Source of the DNA: an uncultured Lachnospiraceae bacterium
Lineage (GTDB): Bacteria; Bacillota; Clostridia; Lachnospirales; Lachnospiraceae
Assembly: GCA_905235345.1 (NCBI GenBank)
Contig: CAJOLO010000019.1
Span: forward strand, 1-14,418
DNA: 14,418 bases
Direction of reading: 5' to 3'
Below the pieces are notes generated by a model. That model did no database searches. It was not told the origin of the DNA and saw nothing but the letters and a program-made list of their open reading frames with translations. This document shows positions 13,563-14,418 of this stretch, one piece after another; the stretch's first letter is position 1; the number at the start of each line of letters is the position of its first letter. Both the position numbers and the translations under genes were made by a program.

Positions 13563-14265
13563 AATATTGATTCAGGTGCTTAAATATCTGGCGTTATTTT
13601 TAATGGCATTTACAATTACACTGCCCTATGTGTTCTATGTATTCAAAAAAAGAGCAATAACAGATAAGGGAGAACAGAAAGACAATCTGATCTGGGGAGA
13701 TAACCACAAGGTAATCAATAACATAAGCGTTGTTTTTGATAAAGTGTTGGATGCCCCCATTCGTTATGATATGCCGGAGGATTATACTGTGGATGTGTAT
13801 GGTGTCGGTTATCCTACGCTTAAGGATAAAGAACGGGAAAAGGTATATGTGGATATTATCCTTAGTGCTGAAAAATATGTGCATATTATGACGCCGTTTT
13901 TACAAATTAATGATGACATGGAAAATGCAATGAAAAATGCAGTAAAACGAGGGGTTGACATTAAACTTATACTTGCAGGTTCCGGGAATCAGAAATCTGC
14001 TTTTACAATGACAGAGTTACAGGCTGAGATGTTGAGTTCTTCTGGCGTAGAGATTTATGAATATCGTAATGGTATCATTTATGCCAATATATGTACCGGT
14101 GATGGAGATAAAGCTGTGGTTGATGCTGTGGATTTCGCAAATCGCGGATTATATCATCAGATTCCAAGGAGTCAAGAGAAAAGCAGAAAAGTCAGTGTAA
14201 TAGAAATAGAAGAGGATTTTGAGAGGACACTTAAGAAGAGTGTGAGAGTGGGAACATTGAAGTAG
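13555..14265 (+). CDS. Membrane-anchored, probably inactive phospholipase D-like protein
   Basis: A 236-residue protein with one N-terminal membrane helix (about 8-30) and a domain that resembles the C-terminal half of bacterial cardiolipin synthase. Matching segments are EKVYVDIILSAEKYVHIMTPFLQ (95-117), NAVKRGVDIKLILAG (128-142), SSGVEIYEYRNG (162-173) and EDFERTLKKS (220-229). The HKD motif HxK(x)4D is Tyr176-x-Asn178-(x)4-Asp183, so the catalytic His and Lys are gone. The following VGTxNxDxRSL block reads VDAVDFANRGL. The N-terminal PLD half is also absent. It is therefore unlikely to transfer phosphatidyl groups and may bind lipid or act as a regulatory partner. GGAGGAGG precedes the start, and it overlaps the zinc-ribbon gene by 8 bases. 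Confidence 0.75.
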   Translation: MTEILIQVLKYLALFLMAFTITLPYVFYVFKKRAITDKGEQKDNLIWGDNHKVINNISVVFDKVLDAPIRYDMPEDYTVDVYGVGYPTLKDKEREKVYVDIILSAEKYVHIMTPFLQINDDMENAMKNAVKRGVDIKLILAGSGNQKSAFTMTELQAEMLSSSGVEIYEYRNGIIYANICTGDGDKAVVDAVDFANRGLYHQIPRSQEKSRKVSVIEIEEDFERTLKKSVRVGTLK

Positions 14266-14418
14266 GACAGTCTTCATTGAAGCTTAGCGCCGAGGGAACT
14301 GAGGTTTCGGCATCCACACCGGCAAGCAAGAAGATCTCGTTAAAAGTGATGACTCTTTCCAACAGCAAGCAGAAGGTAAATGATGTACTGGGTAATCCGG
14401 TTGAGGTTGCAGTGGCGG
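14235..14418 (+). other. GC-richer open frame without a start, running off the window
   Basis: The frame GGA CAG TCT beginning at 14265 is open to the window end and back to a TAA at 14232, overlapping the previous gene in another frame. The translation is Ser/Thr/Lys/Val-rich, including LKLSAEGTEVSASTPASKK and VNDVLGNPVEVAVA, like a piece of a surface or Ig-like repeat domain. There is no ATG before 14349 and no ribosome binding site. G+C in 14266-14418 is 76 of 153 bases, higher than the coding DNA to the left looks. It could be a 5'-truncated gene fragment, the edge of a transferred segment, an assembly join, or chance. Confidence 0.4.

Overview
The window reads as chromosomal DNA of a low-GC Gram-positive anaerobe, most likely a Lachnospiraceae member (Butyrivibrio/Roseburia/Coprococcus type). 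Reasons: strong AGGAGG-type ribosome binding sites, TTGACA/TATAAT promoters, a DUF3737 protein, paired YibE/F proteins, a PdaA-type deacetylase, and a palindromic GGATGAGGTG repeat that I recall from gut Clostridia. This placement is inference; there is no rRNA or marker gene to confirm it. I see no tRNA, rRNA, CRISPR array, transposase or prophage gene.

Layout. 1-187: two tandem copies of a hairpin repeat directly in front of bioY (biotin ECF transporter S component, 188-850). A strong bidirectional terminator (906-943) separates bioY from a convergent DUF3892-type gene (982-1287, minus). Divergent from that is an orphan BlaI/MecI-type regulator (1529-1912), followed by a membrane diguanylate cyclase with an extracytoplasmic sensor (2009-3667). 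A near-consensus promoter at 3674-3702 drives two uncharacterised soluble proteins with Ser/Thr/Ala-rich N termini (3789-4310 and 4355-5011), ended by a terminator at 5037-5070. Next come two translationally coupled YibE/F membrane proteins (5102-7011).

A TTGACA-N18-TATACT promoter (7075-7104) and a 10-bp leader hairpin precede pdaA-like, dtd and a ZIP metal transporter (7197-9428), probably one transcript. A small coiled-coil protein lies on the minus strand (9675-9917). A 289-bp divergent intergenic region with repeated ATGTCG/CGACAT motifs separates it from a DUF3737 beta-helix protein (10207-11109). Then come a remnant of the GGATGAGGTG repeat, a leader hairpin and an Mn-type superoxide dismutase (11321-11935).

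The right end holds an overlapping gene pair: a double zinc-ribbon multi-pass membrane protein (11985-13562) and a membrane-anchored homologue of the C-terminal half of cardiolipin synthase whose HKD motif is destroyed (13555-14265). A GC-richer open frame of unknown origin runs off the end (14235-14418).

Most of the window is ordinary envelope, metal and signalling housekeeping. The best candidates for something undescribed are (a) the zinc-ribbon/pseudo-phospholipase-D pair, (b) the soluble two-gene unit beside the diguanylate cyclase, with a shared sequence element near the BlaI-like regulator that may link them, and (c) the N-terminally extended BioY behind a mobile-looking repeat.
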